The notes beneath the pieces are model-generated. The model ran no database searches. It saw only the letters and a list, made by a program, of their open reading frames with translations, and was not told where the DNA came from. This document shows, piece after piece, positions 38,010 to 49,240 of a stretch of DNA of 64,000 nucleotides. Within the stretch, counting starts at the first letter, position 1, and each line of letters starts with the position of its first letter. Where the stretch lies: positions 5,270,001 to 5,334,000 of the forward strand of contig JYIP02000003.1 in assembly GCA_001051155.2 (NCBI GenBank), given 5' to 3'. Both the position numbers and the translations under genes were made by a program. The stretch comes from Chrysoporthe austroafricana. Lineage: Eukaryota; Ascomycota; Sordariomycetes; Diaporthales; Cryphonectriaceae.

Positions 38010-41000
38010 CTGGAGCACCATGGCTCCTTGAATCACGCCTTTGATAGACACCTCGAAGCTTTTGAAAATGCGCTCGACATCTTGTCAGTCCGAAATGTCG
38101 CCTCGTTCAACGCTGACAATTGCACCAAGGCTGTTCAAGTCTCGGACAATTTGATGCGATCGCTCATCATCAGCACCGCTCCTCGACATGACAATTAGAT
38201 GTTTGGCTCCCTGTCGGGCCATGTATATGGATAGACTCCCACAAAGGCCCTTCGATCATCCAACGATTAGATAGGCGTGTCCCGGGGAAAAGTTTAGAGA
38301 AGGGCTGGCCCGTCGCACAGCTACCTTGATGTCATCGACGTCTGCATCTGAGATTACCATCTTGTCCATATGTTCTCCGGATCGCATGTATCTCAGTGCA
38401 TCCGGAATGTTATTGGAATGAAAAAAATTTTCTGGGCGAAATCGGCTTAATATGCCCCGCCTCAAGCAACAATTGGATAGTCCGCATCGTTTTGCCGCCC
38501 TCCGTGCCCGTAGCCGATGCCTTGACCAAGGTCTCATCTAGCATGACTCTGCTGATGTAGAGCACTCCACTTCTCTCACAGTACTCGTTCTCCGATCCGA
38601 ACTCACCATCGCTACCAGGATCGACGAAGGTTCTCATGATACGGATTGTTGAAGGTGCAGCGTTGTCGTTCTTAAATAAAGAAAGATCGAGTATCTTCAG
38701 GAGGAGGGTAGGCTCTTCGCCGCGAAGACTGCGCAAAAAACCGTGAATAAGAGCATTTGAAGGAGACGAAACGCTGAGCTGCGAGCCCGAAGTAAGCCAT
38801 AACAGCTTGCGGCCCGCGGTCAAAAGGATTTTCAGGTCAATCCAATCGGATTCGGCAATATTTGCTAGCAGTGGCGCCTGTGGGTCGTCGACAAGTAGAA
38901 TTGGCTCGTCTACCCGTAGGCCGCTCGTAGCTGACAGCTCTATGACACTGCCAACCCAGCCAAGGCCTCGCAGCAATTCGATAAGAATAGAGTAGTCTCT
39001 GGAAGTGCCTTTGGAGAGGTCCACCAGTGGAAATATAGACCGCCTTTTTTCGAAGTCCCTCATAAAAAATGGAGTATATAAGTAGACTGTCGAAAAGTCG
39101 TCAGAAGTATTAGAACGAGACGGACGAGCTGATGCTTGTGTCTGGAAGCCCGCTGATTGTAACATCGAATCAAGGTCCTTGGAAGGCTGTGGAGTCTTTA
39201 TATCCATTGTAATCGCCGAGATAAAGGGCTCCCCGTGCTGTACAAGCACGAAGAAACCAGCATCGGAGTAGAGCTTTCGGGCAACCCGGAGCGCTGGCTA
39301 AGGGACCTCAAACCCACTAGGGTTCATACGCAGAATAACCATATCAAATTTCTCATCAGCCACAAAGGAAAGCTTCCTAGGTGTGTTAATATCGTGAATG
39401 TGGAAGTCGATTCCGGGCATGCTTTAGAGATGCTGTTGAATGTCCGTGAAGCGCTTAGCAGTTCTAGAAACGTACGAATATCGACACAGGGACGAAAAAA
39501 GCGGCTTTAGTGCTGGTGGGCCCTCTTTGTCCTCCCATGGCTCGTCCTCGAATATATCAAATTCAAAGACCGCAGGAGCTGCCACCTTGTGCTTCAGTAG
39601 CGTTAGCAGATACGCGACCGTTTATGGCAGATGGAGACCATGACTGATGACCGAAGCCTCGACACTCGACAATTCGAGATTCTCGAGGTCCGCGTCATTT
39701 GGCAAGTGAGAGAGGTCAGCTTCCCAGGTCAATCTCATAAGGCTCTGCGATGCATCCCGACTCCAGGTATGTCCAACTCCGTGAAATGAAGGCCATATAT
39801 ATCAGCGAGCGTGTCGGCGGACGTTTCTTCCTGGACTATGGCGTTAATTTTGCAGTTCTCTGCCTTGTCGAGCCGGCCGTTGATGAAATGAGAGCTGGTC
39901 TTGGCCAACGCGCTTCGCGGCACTTGGTGGCTCGGGTAGATTGTGATATTATCTATCAATCGAGGAACCAACGTCCTGTCAATAAGAGACGGCTGACACT
40001 GGTACAGATCTGGCACTGTCTATTGAAAGAAAGATTCCAAGTCTGCAGGATGGATGGCATATCTTGACTGCTTTTCGCGCGCAGGCGGTATGGTGATCTT
40101 AGCACGATTGCTTCGCTGCCAGGCTACGGCTTCAACCGCGACCGAGTTCTGAAACTCTGGGCTAAAATTGAAACCGGCTTTCTTGAGAGACTTGTACCAA
40201 CGCGTAACTGGCGATGGATAAAGAAGCGGCTCCGGTGCCGGCGTTAAGGCTAAGGCAGGCGGCGGCGGCGGATCAAGTCGCAGGAGGCCGCGACAGTGCG
40301 CAGTCCAGACATTTTCGCGCAAAGTTGAGATTCCGAAGCAGTACCATGTATTTGCCGGCCTTTGTCCTAGATTCAAGGTCAAATATACGAAATTATTGAC
40401 GTTTTCCTCCAGGACGAGAGCGCAGAGGAGGCGCACGTCTCGTAGGAGGTACCGAGCCTGCTCTACGCTGTCTATATCGGATAAAAAGTCCAGCGCAGAA
40501 GGCTTGCCCGTTTGCAATATACGCAGATTCGGGGAATAAAACATCGGCACCGCACATATGGTCCCGGATCCAAGGAACGTCCTTGAGGCGCAGCGTTTTT
40601 TTGAACGTGGGAGTGATCCACGGCTGACCCAATATCTTTGTTCCAAGCAGGTCGTGCGCCGGAAAAGGGCGGTAACGCCAGTCTTTGCTGGCCAAGCTCT
40701 CGTGCCAGTATTTGACGGAATGCCTCCATTGGGCAGGTCTGTGATAACACGAGGCTGCGGTTTCGCACCTCCGTCGCCGACCCTTTCGAAGGCCTATCCA
40801 GCACCAGAGAGGAAGAGCCTTCTTGCGACGTTGAACAGCTCCTGGGTCAAGTTGTCGCCCCCTACAAACGCCGCTATATACTCACAGGAGGCTGAGCCGT
40901 AGCCTATCGCCTGCTTACCCTGATTGATAGGGCCGGCTAGAGCACCACTCGGTCCGATTTCAATTAGATGCCTAGCACCGCCTTCCTGGATCATAGCCAT

Positions 41001-42720
41001 GACTCCTTAGTCGAAAAGGACAGGAGAAAGCATGTCTGAAATCCAATATTCAATAGGATTCGCTTGTTTCGTTAGCCCCCTGTCGACTGGAGAAGAGCTG
41101 AACACCGCTGGACTTCTGGTGCGCCTTGAAAGAGGGTAGATGTCTCTCAAGAAGACTTCGATAATGCTCTGCAATCTCCTTCATGTATTCGGAATGGTAT
41201 TCCAGACCCACCATGAGGATCCGCGCGAAATGACCGTCAGCTATGATCTCGTCCTGGAGGTTCGAGAGCTCTGGTATGAAGCCAGAAAGGGTGACGCTTT
41301 TCTGGTTGTTATGACAGGCGATCCTAGCGTTCGGCTCTTAACCTCTCCATAGCCCAGACCGACAGCGAGCATTCCAAAATCAGACTGCTCTGTATGTCCT
41401 CTGCTGCCTTTCCACGAAGGTGGGCGACTTTGATCCCATCTTCTTGGGATAGGCAGCCTGCGGCAACAGCTGCTGCTATCTCGCCAGACGAGTGCCCAAC
41501 CACGGCAGAGAATTTCAAACCCCAGTCCTTGAGCACAGCCAACAAAGCCAGCTGCAGAGCCAGATGCTGAGAAAATTTGGGGAGCCGCATGTGCTCGGCG
41601 GAACGCCGCTCGATGAGCTCCTCAGCCAGGCTCCACGATGGTGGCTCAGACATGGACTGAAGCGTCTGTTCCAAGTGTTGTATAGTGCTCCTTGCGACTG
41701 GGAATTCCCAAGCAGCTCGCGGCCTATCTGCGGCCACTGCGCGCCCTGACTCGTGAAGACCAGGCCGATGCGCAAGGGTGCGTCAAGCTTACCATATACA
41801 ATTTCACTTTCCTTGAACTTGAGCCCTTCAGATATAGCATAGGCGCGGTGGAAATGGCGCGTGCGGCGTTGCAATAAGGTGTAGGCCATATCGGCAGAGT
41901 CGAGGTTCACAGCAGGGTCTGAAAGGTGGCGCAACAGCTCTCTTACGGATGCTTTCAGCGACATCTCGTCGTTTGCCGAAAAGACGAGCGGCCTCCGTAT
42001 CGCATCTCCATCGTCCTTATCGGCAAAGATGTCGGCAGTAGGAGCGGCGTATGAAGTGACCCCTTTCTGCTCATATCCAGATTGGGTATTTCGATGGTCG
42101 GATTCCCGGGAATGGTCCCACGCTCAATTGCTAGCACGGCCTTAAGGATGCCAGAAATGCCAGCTGCCGGCTCAGAATGGCCTATATTGCTCTTGACAGA
42201 GCCGATACGTAGAGGTGACCCCTCGGACCGCGAAGGGGCAAAAACCGACGACGTAGCTTTGCATTCGATAGGGTCACCGGCCAGCGTTCCGGCTCCGTGA
42301 CACTCCAGGTACGCGGTATCGGCAAAGTCGGTGATCCCATAGGCCCTGCGAATGGCGAGAGCCTGGGGTTCAAAGCTGGGGTTTGCAATTCCAAGCGTTC
42401 ATCCGTCGCTATTCATGTATGTGCCTCGGATGACTGCGCAGATGGGATCCCCATCCCGCACCGCGTCGTCGAGGCGCTTGAGGATCAGGCAATTGATGGC
42501 CTCTGCCTTGATGTAGCTATCAGTGCGGGCATCAAATGTCCAATACCGAGCTGAGGCTGAAGAGGCTGCTATTATGGCCGACTGGTCCATATTTTGCTCG
42601 GAACTTATGCAGAGACTGCAACCGCTCACCATGGCCCCGTCTGCGTCACCGGAGTCAAGATACCTGCAGGCCATATCCACAGATACGAGACTGCTGGAAC
42701 ACGCAGTATCGATAGTCATA

Positions 42721-42794
42721 CTATTGGAAAATCATGTCAGCTTCCCTTGGTCGGCCCCAAAAATTGTATTGCTCCGTCTGTTAATTTTCTTTAC
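42721..42794 (-). other. Intron in PKS ketosynthase region
   Basis: Donor GTAAAG, branch-like GCTGAC, acceptor ATAG, 74 bp, phase 2. Splicing joins the KGP segment to the SMTIDTACSS active-site block in frame. Confidence 0.8.
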
Positions 42795-43393
42795 CTAGGC
42801 CCCTTAATATCCAAGAAGTGATTGATTTAATTGCTGAGCATTGCACGACCGCACCCCACACTATAGCTTGGCGCTCTGTCCTCCGGATCTCTGGTCTGAA
42901 TGTCACTGTAATCTGTACGGACGGCTTAGAAAAGGTCTTGTCTCGTAAGGGTGTCCGAGTCCTGCGACGTACCTGAGGAATAGTGTCCTACAAAGCAGCC
43001 AAATGCCTTAGATTTAATGCTCTCCATGGTCAGACCTGCGTTTTCGAGTCCTTCGTATACCACTTCCAGTAATTGCCTTTGCTGCGGATCCATGGACACT
43101 CTGTGAAAGCCCAAAGAAGCCAGCATCCAAGTCCTTCGGGTCAATGGTGATGAACATGCCTCCTAGCGAACGCATCGTCCATTTTCGTAAGGTGCCGTCA
43201 TAATGACCCTTCAGATTGAATCTTGATGTTGGGTAGTTAAGTCGGCAATCTTGCCGTCCAGTAAGAACCTCCAGAATTGTTCCGGTGAGTTACAGTTTCC
43301 TAACAGTCGACACGCCAGGCCCACTACGGCGATGGGCTTTTGAAACTCACCCGTCATGGTGATCACTATGGTTGTAGATATTGATGGTGACAA

Positions 43394-43803
43394 TACCGTA
43401 AAGCGTGAGGTAGGGCCAGGCAGGAAAGAAAGACGAGCCAGGGGCTTGTTGAGTCCGAAATAAATGAGATAATGTGAGATGTTGGAATCGGGAGGATCTG
43501 ATTTATAAGTATGTATCTCTCCCCAATGCGGCTGTCAGTATGTACGCCGTCTCAAGACATTGCTCTATCATCGTGCCCTTCTTCATTGCCCAGGTCATGA
43601 TTTAATAATACGACGTGATGTATTCGTCAGGCCGAATTGTTCTTTCAGTCCCTAGACGGAGTTAAGAGTATGGTACCGTGGGCAACACTAACCCGTGCAG
43701 TTTTCTGCAGTTGGTTGCTCGAGTACCAGTGGGTTAGGGTGCGAATATTTTCCAGATAGCCGTCCGGGGAGCTCAAAATAACGCGCAGTACCATGATACA
43801 TAC
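43394..43803. other. Upstream region of the PKS, no gene seen
   Basis: About 410 bp between the PKS start and the transposon end, the presumed PKS promoter. Minus-strand open frames here cross the transposon terminus and are not credible genes. Confidence 0.5.
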
Positions 43804-43805
43804 TA

Positions 43806-43860
43806 AGTCGCCACACCCCCATCCTGGCCACCCCCCCAAGCTGGCCACCCTGGCAACCCC
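43806..43860. repeat. Left terminal inverted repeat of the pogo-like element
   Basis: Begins AGTCGCCACACCCCCATCC directly after TA. It pairs with 45125 leftwards to about 45074. Confidence 0.85.
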
Positions 43861-43906
43861 CCCTAGAATTTCATACATATATTTCATACCTTTATTTTTC
43901 AACTAT

Positions 43907-44230
43907 CTAAGCAACTATAATGCAGTCCTTTTTAATTAAGGATATTTCAACCTCGCTCTTTTCGCCTGTAATATCCCTATCGCGATTAACTTCCATTTGA
44001 GCTTTCTTGATAGCCTTGATCGTAACGAATTTCGAATTCGGATTAGTATTTACTTTTCTCTTTTTGGAAGGCTTCCTAGCTGCCTCTTGAGCTTTTAAGA
44101 TTTGAATCTTTCGCTAGTCCCTTGCCTGTACCAGGTCCCTTTCTTACCCTTTAATTATTTTTCTGAAAAGCAATCGGCTTACTGGTATAAGTTTTATTAG
44201 CTTCTGAATCTTGCGAACTTGGGCCTTTAA
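43907..44230 (-). pseudogene. C-terminal transposase remnant (pogo/Fot1 type)
   Basis: The minus-strand translation ends in a lysine-rich tail (KAQEAARKPSKKRKVN, then FVTIKAIKKAQMEV) with its stop at 43907-43909. Such basic, coiled tails follow the DDE_1 catalytic domain in Fot1/pogo transposases. The catalytic DDE triad and the N-terminal DNA-binding domains are not present in the remaining sequence. Confidence 0.45.
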
Positions 44231-44306
44231 TTCTGTAATTTTCCTAAGAGTCGAATATTTGTCTGACTAGCTCGAAATTATTGGAGAGTTTTTTTCTAAA
44301 GCTAGC

Positions 44307-44709
44307 TGTTATAACCCAACCAAGCGCCCAGGGTTCGGGTAAGGTAATGGCTTACATAAAACTCCTAGTTGAGGAGAAGCGGCAGTAAGCGCACCGCCTT
44401 CCTCTACGGGAAGCCCGCAGCCGCCTATCAAGAACTCAATGGGCACTCATGGGCCACGATGGGCAAGAATGGGCCACATGGAAGAGCTGGATACATAAGG
44501 AGGGGACAACCCCCAGATAGGACCATATAGCTCTTCAGTCGTCAATCTAAGTATCACTTGGGATCTAAGTGATAGCCTCACCGCTTATGAACCAACTGTA
44601 CCTGTGAACAATCGTGTTTCTATTCAAGGATTACACTTGGCATCGCCCTTGTTAACATAAACCCCTTTGGCACTGCAGTTATCTACGGACTACTGCATCG
44701 TTCATAACA
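44307..44709 (+). repeat. Solo LTR of the copia family, non-mutated, with CTAGC duplication
   Basis: A 403-bp LTR from TGTTATAACCCAACC to GTTCATAACA, flanked by CTAGC at 44302-44306 and 44710-44714. It contains a TATA-like CTTACATAAAA and the block CTTCAGTCGTCAATCTAAG, which aligns with TTTTCAGTCGTAAATCTAAG in the RIP-degraded LTRs at 30-33 kb and 57 kb. No internal element remains, as expected after LTR-LTR recombination. Balanced composition shows it escaped RIP. Confidence 0.9.
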
Positions 44710-45073
44710 CTAGCGAATATGCCCAGGCTAATAATGACTGGCTGGGAAATTGCTTGCTAGCGCTTAAGATTACGAGAAGGTTTATTATCGGTTTCGTTAT
44801 AGAAACTAGCTATAAATTAATTACTTTCTACCCTAATCGAATATTTTGCTTTAATAAGCTTTCAGTACGGGCCTAGCGATAGTTTTCAAAAAATATTTAT
44901 TTGCTAGCTATATTGCTGTGCTAGCCCTGACCGCAATAATGGCCCGTTGAATATCGCCTTCCGTATAAACCATCTTTGGCTATCAATAGAAGTTTTCTGA
45001 AAAAATAAAGAAATTTCAATAAGGATATGTTGAGAAATAAAGGAGTGTTGAGGGGTGAGCCGAAATGGCGGTG

Positions 45074-45125
45074 TGGGTGCCAGGGTGGCCAGCTTGGGGG
45101 TGGCCAGGATGGGGGTGTGGCGACT
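45074..45125. repeat. Right terminal inverted repeat of the pogo-like element
   Basis: Reverse complement begins AGTCGCCACACCCCCATCC and is followed outward by TA. It differs from the left end by a 2-base length change in a C run and a few bases further in. Confidence 0.85.
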
Positions 45126-45127
45126 TA

Positions 45128-45717
45128 CCCTGAAATGTGTGAGCATGCTATGTATCATGCAAGGAACTTTTTCATAATTACAATACTTAGGTGTTGCAGT
45201 AGCAGTTCGAGTGGGCCCAGCGCTTCTAGAAGCCACAAGGGTCCTCCAGTTGTCCTGAGTACACGGTACTATAGTACACGGTATGTTGGGGGCCCTAAAG
45301 AGACCTCTGACCGTACCCCTGCGCCAAATCCTATGATAAGTACTTAGGTACATGAAAACTTTCGATTTGCCTAGTACAGGAACGCGAGTATCATTCCCTG
45401 CATTTACTCAAGTCCTTGCTACGAGTCCGATCACGCGAATCCCTGTCAAACGTTGAAACTAAGTTGTGGAAGCTAGTCCGCAGCTAGGATCCATGTCATA
45501 CCTCCAGGTGCCGACAGAGCTCTCGGCTTCTTATAACCTTACAAATACGGTCATTCTATGTTCTCGAGAACTTCCAATAGCTCGCTTGGTCGCGTATGAT
45601 TTAATCTTGCGAGCAGATCTACTACTTGACCCCGTAATCTATATTTCCCCCAACACCCGCATTTCTCCCTGTCTTTTTTCCCCATCTTTGTCGCCCTTCC
45701 CGCGCAGGCAGACTAAT
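45128..45717. other. Intergenic region upstream of the dehydrogenase
   Basis: About 590 bp without a convincing gene. An in-frame open extension exists from 45466, but the natural start is the ATG at 45718. Pyrimidine-rich sequence (45650-45700) just before the start is typical of fungal core promoters. Confidence 0.5.
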
Positions 45718-46823
45718 ATGGGGGTCTCTCTTTCTAAGATCTGGACGATCTGGACGCAATATTTCCCGCCAGAGGGGCCACTCACCGAGGCTAACCTGCC
45801 AAGCCAGGTAGGGAAGGTCTTCGTCGTGACGGGAGGCTCGAATGGCTTAGGTTACGAGCTTTCTCGCCAGCTGTACGGCGCCGGTGCCAAGGTCTATATT
45901 CTCACTCGTTCCAAAGAGCGTACGGAAGCGGCTGTTTCCAGAATCAAAGCGTATTACGACGCCAGAGATACTACTAGAAAGCAGAGGGGATGCCTCGAGT
46001 TCGTTTATATGGACTTGATGGACCTAGGGACCGTCAAAACCGCTGCTCAAGATGTACTTGATCGGGAGGGCCCAGATGGGCGTTTAGATGTCCTGTTCGT
46101 CAATCCCATCTGTTATGAAAAGTACCGTGATACTGAATTTATCATAGCTTCAATAATGCGGGAGTCGCAGCCCGAGACAATGCCCCCCTTAGTGCTCAGG
46201 GTCATGAGTACCATTTTTCTGTTAACGTATTAGGGTCTTTCCTCTTAACAAAGCTTCTTTCACCAATTCTCTCAAAAACCGCAGAAAATACTCCGCGCAG
46301 CAGTGTAAGAGTAGTGTGGCCCGGATCTATTCTTATTGATCTAAGCAGCCCTAAAAGCGGCGTATACGAAGATTTTCTTTGGCATCCTAAATCTGCAGAA
46401 GATCTGGGAATAAGGTCAGCTGAAATGTACAGCTCAACCAAGGCGGCATGCTATTTTCTCGCATCCGAGTTCGCGCGCCGCCAGCCTATGAATAATGGCG
46501 TCTTGCATTTAGCCGGCAACCCAGGCAATTACAATACGGGTCTTTGGGCTCATGTTCCTACCTTTCTTTACTTCCTTGCCCGGCCCATCCTCCGGCATCC
46601 TTATCCACATGGAGCTGATACGTGGCTGTGGATGGGGCTATCCGACCAGATCACTTTGGAAGACGCGGCTGCAGGGCGCTATGCGATGTGTGATGGCAGG
46701 TGGCATCCTGGGCAGAGAGAAGATCTTATTCTTGCGCTGCGACGGGTGGATGAAGGGGGTTCAGGGCGGGCTGGCGAGGTTTATAATTGGTGCGAGAGGA
46801 CGGTCGCAGGGTATCTGAATTGA
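45718..46823 (+). pseudogene. Short-chain dehydrogenase/reductase with one frame break
   Basis: An NAD(P)-dependent oxidoreductase of the retinol-dehydrogenase-like SDR group. Part 1 (45718 to about 46096) has the Rossmann motif VVTGGSNGLG and the strand ending LDVLF. Part 2 (about 46140-46823) resumes in another frame with NNAGVA, the catalytic YSSTK and PGNYNTG, and ends in a typical C-terminus. Between them lies 45-50 bp that looks like an intron (CTGAAT branch, ATAG end), but no GT..AG pair of plausible length restores the frame. The one in-frame pair gives a 26-nt intron. Either a 1-bp indel makes it a pseudogene or a non-standard splice is used. It lies between PKS and P450, and could act on the polyketide or a side chain. 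Confidence 0.7.
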
Positions 46824-47193
46824 GGACCCAAGGCTCAGCCCTAGTATTCACGGATCATAACAGCCAAGGGGCGTCGAGTTGATACGAAATGTCTTGTACG
46901 AATACATTATTATTGAATGAAAGGTCTTGCTTATGTTTTTCAGGACTCGAGTCCGCGTCTTGGAAAAACTTTCGAGTCATTTGCATAACAGTATTGTAGT
47001 GATACTAAGACAACCAGAATTTTTACAATTTAAATAAGCCGGCTGGTTACTTAGTATACGACGTAGAAACAGAGAATTTCTTCTTCTTCGTGTAGTTGCT
47101 ATATACGCGTATATAGATTGCAGCAACTGGAAGAGTAATATCGATAAGAAATTGCTTTTTGGGGTTCTGTTTGCATACTTACTTACCACTACC
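46824..47193. other. Intergenic, no gene seen
   Basis: About 370 bp between the dehydrogenase stop and the P450 fragment, becoming AT-rich near the P450 start. It would serve as terminator and promoter, but no specific motif stands out. Confidence 0.5.
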
Positions 47194-48110
47194 ATGGAAC
47201 CGCCAATACTCTACATGCAACGCTATAGTTTCCGAATGAATTGGGGGAAAGATTTGGAAGCATGCTGTCCGACAGACACCAGCTTTGTTTTCTTCGTTAG
47301 TTTCGAACCTTACACTTTCCCACAATCTATCAGGATATGGTCTCAGGTCCTCGCGACGAAACCTTCAACGCTCAACATAACCGCTCTAGTGACCATTTCC
47401 TTGGTCTCTGTCCCGTATCTTGTCTCTTTGTGCGTATATCGAATTTGGCTGCACCCTTTGTCTTCAATTCTGGGACTTAAGCTTGCAGCATTCACTGGGT
47501 GTTACGAAGCATATTTTGAGCTGTTACAAGGGGCTTGGAGGGCAATACACATTTCATATAAGGCAGCTGCTCAAGAATTATGGGCCAATTGTCCGGATCA
47601 GTCCGTGGGAGGTTCATATTGACGACCCAGACTTCTACTACGTGATTTATACGAGCAGAGATGGCCTGGATAAGCCTGAGCATCTGACATGGCGCTTCGG
47701 GTCTCCATACGCACTCTTGTCAACTTCGGATCACCACCTCTATAAGATGAAGCGTTCGGCGCAGGATCCATTCTTCGCAAAGGGAAAGTTCGTGAGGCTC
47801 GAGCCGATGATCCAAGACAAGGCTGTTAGAATGTGTAATATCCTCACCCAAAATTTTGCATAGAAGGGCCACCCAGTCACCTTAGACGACATGTTCGCGT
47901 GCTTCGTCGCCGACGTCATGACACAGTACAGCTTCGACAGGAAATTTGACTGGCTCGAGCACGAAAACTTCTAGAGTCCCGTCCTCAAAGCAGTCAGTAA
48001 TCTGAAAGGGAGTGCACACCCATGCACGCAGTTCCCGTGGCTCGCGCGTCTTGCGGCCGCCATTCCGCCTCCAATTGTCGGTTATCTGCAGCATGAATCT
48101 CACACTGTGT
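47194..48110 (+). pseudogene. Cytochrome P450, N-terminal half only
   Basis: Fungal microsomal P450 remnant. There is a hydrophobic N-terminal segment (ITALVTISLVSVPYLVSLC), then YRIWLHPLSS and YGPIVRISPWEVHI, the normal hinge and beta-1 region. Next come DPDFYYVIYTS, SDHHLYKMKR and FAKGKFVRLEP (helix B to C), and a stretch to about PPPIVGYLQ. A frameshift lies near 47530, and two stops (TAG near 47862 and 47972) replace Gln codons by C->T. The sequence ends at about residue 250; the I-helix, ExxR and heme-cysteine loop are absent. Start uncertain: the ATG at 47194 adds an unusual leader. Family resemblance is to CYP58-like, sesquiterpene/polyketide-tailoring P450s, by general sequence character only. 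Confidence 0.75.
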
Positions 48111-48225
48111 AATGCTGTTGCATTGCTAGCTTCCAAGAAGAGAAGATGACTGTACCTAGCTGAAAGTCAGCTTAAATACACCTACTCGAACTAGTCGTTC
48201 TTTCGTACACCCAAACTGCAGTACG

Positions 48226-48560
48226 CACGCACGCTGTCACTACAAGCTAGCCGTCAAGACACTCGATCTTCCTTCGACTTCCGAAACTGCTTCGCTCCCT
48301 TGCACCGGTGTAAAAGCTTATTACTCGTTGATGACACATGCTACACTTGAGAAGGAGGACTCCATTCTGATTCACAGTGCAACCCGATGGCACTGGCCAA
48401 ATGGCGGTACAGATAGCAAAGTCCGTTGCTGACTACCTTGCTTTTTGATTGGAAGAGAAGGAAATTGAGGTGTCGAGGAAATCGAATACACGAGAGAAGT
48501 ACGAAAGGCATATTTTGCAACGCAAGGACGTACCCTTCCAAGCTCAGCTATCTCTCTAAC
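48226..48560 (+). pseudogene. Stray PKS enoyl-reductase domain fragment
   Basis: The translation gives ETASLPCTGVKAYYSL, then LEKEDSILIHSAT. After a 1-bp shift comes GTGQMAVQIAK and, further on, YERHILQRKDVPF. These follow the nucleotide-binding half of a fungal PKS enoyl reductase: the AASLP...T-A-Y-Y-S-L strand, the LIH-x-A-x-G-G-x-G-Q dinucleotide loop, and the DHI-x-x-S-R-D-x-x-F segment. Only about 110 residues remain, with a stop after the loop. This is the part missing from the PKS ending at 37095, and it lies on the other strand directly after the truncated P450. Confidence 0.7.
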
Positions 48561-49000
48561 CGTTGTTATTAAGAATTATTGAATTTTACGTCTCTAAAAG
48601 CTGCCATTCTTCTCTGATGGTGCTGATGTGAACGCTGCCGATCATGAATGCCGAACTGCACTATTCTAGGACAAAATACGATTGCTTCAAGATTCTCTCT
48701 ATCATGTTCATATTTTCGCAGGAACCTAAATGTCATTCCATACGATACCGACGCACCTATTATCAAAACCGCGGGTTGTAGCTGTACTGGTCGCTATAAT
48801 ATATATATAGCAATACGCTTCAGACGGTACTTACCTGTGTCTGACCCGTTTACGCTAATTGGCTCACGCACTCGGACCTAGACGGTACGGTCGTCCCTGC
48901 CAGCCTTTAGAATTGCCCGCCGTAGTAGATATATCGCGAATCGAATAACCACATACGAATCACATTATCTCTCCTTGTCATTACGGTCTCAATTTCTTGT
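48561..49000. other. Intergenic, no gene seen
   Basis: About 440 bp with only short frames on both strands and no recognised motif. Contains a short ATATATATATAG run near 48800. Confidence 0.5.
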
Positions 49001-49240
49001 CCACTGAGGACGTATCACATTGCCTCCTGATAACTCTGTCTAGCACATCAAAACTGACATTACTGTCGAGGCACGCCAGAGGCTCTGTAGGCTGATCCCA
49101 AATGCCAACTTTCGGCTCCAGTGGCGCAATCGCAAGGGAACGAATGTTTGCGTCTTGAACTGATGCGTTCCGTCCAACGATCTCATGGTAAATTGTTGCT
49201 CACCGCCTAGATATTATGTTCAGTGTTGCTATGCGCCGAG

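Larger units (their letters stand above)
37095..43357 (-). pseudogene. Highly reducing type I polyketide synthase, broken
   Basis: Iterative PKS building a reduced polyketide. Minus-strand order: KS (about 43345-42095; active-site DTACSSS near 42700, later KSNIGH), AT (about 41830-40900; GHSSGE near 41490), DH (about 40730-39740; HDLLG and [11 protein letters not shown]), a decayed C-methyltransferase (about 39700-39200, SAM motif I not seen), pseudo-KR (about 39200-38560), only the last ~40 residues of ER (about 38500-38330), KR (about 38300-37700; LSS...ANYSAGN) and ACP (GIDSLAAV near 37230). Two introns keep GT..AG: 42721-42794 and 37944-38009. In-frame stops include 42827-42829 (TAA), 42399-42401 (TGA), 38256-38258, 38085-38087, 37776-37778 (TAA, normally Gln), 37725-37727 and 37203-37205. 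There are frameshifts in KS, AT and MT, and internal deletions of the KS C-terminus and nearly all of ER. Start taken at 43357 (good ACCATGA context; another ATG at 43393). Product unknown; non-functional as read. Confidence 0.85.
43806..45125 (-). mobile_element. pogo/Fot1-like DNA transposon, defective, with nested solo LTR
   Basis: Terminal inverted repeats of about 50 bp (AGTCGCCACACCCCCATCC at both ends, a 2-base indel inside) are flanked by TA at 43804-43805 and 45126-45127, as in Tc1/mariner-pogo elements. Each end contains CTGGCCACCC twice. Removing the 403-bp LTR and its 5-bp duplication leaves only about 910 bp, so most of the transposase gene is gone. The C-terminal coding remnant lies on the minus strand. 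Confidence 0.85.

Noticed and set aside
42523..42821. Plus-strand ORFs across the PKS region (also 39750-40067 and 40558-40902)
   Set aside because: They overlap clearly assignable PKS domains on the minus strand and carry no motifs of their own.
45466..45717. N-terminal extension of the dehydrogenase
   Set aside because: The upstream sequence is in frame but shows no SDR or targeting feature; the ATG at 45718 gives the normal family start.
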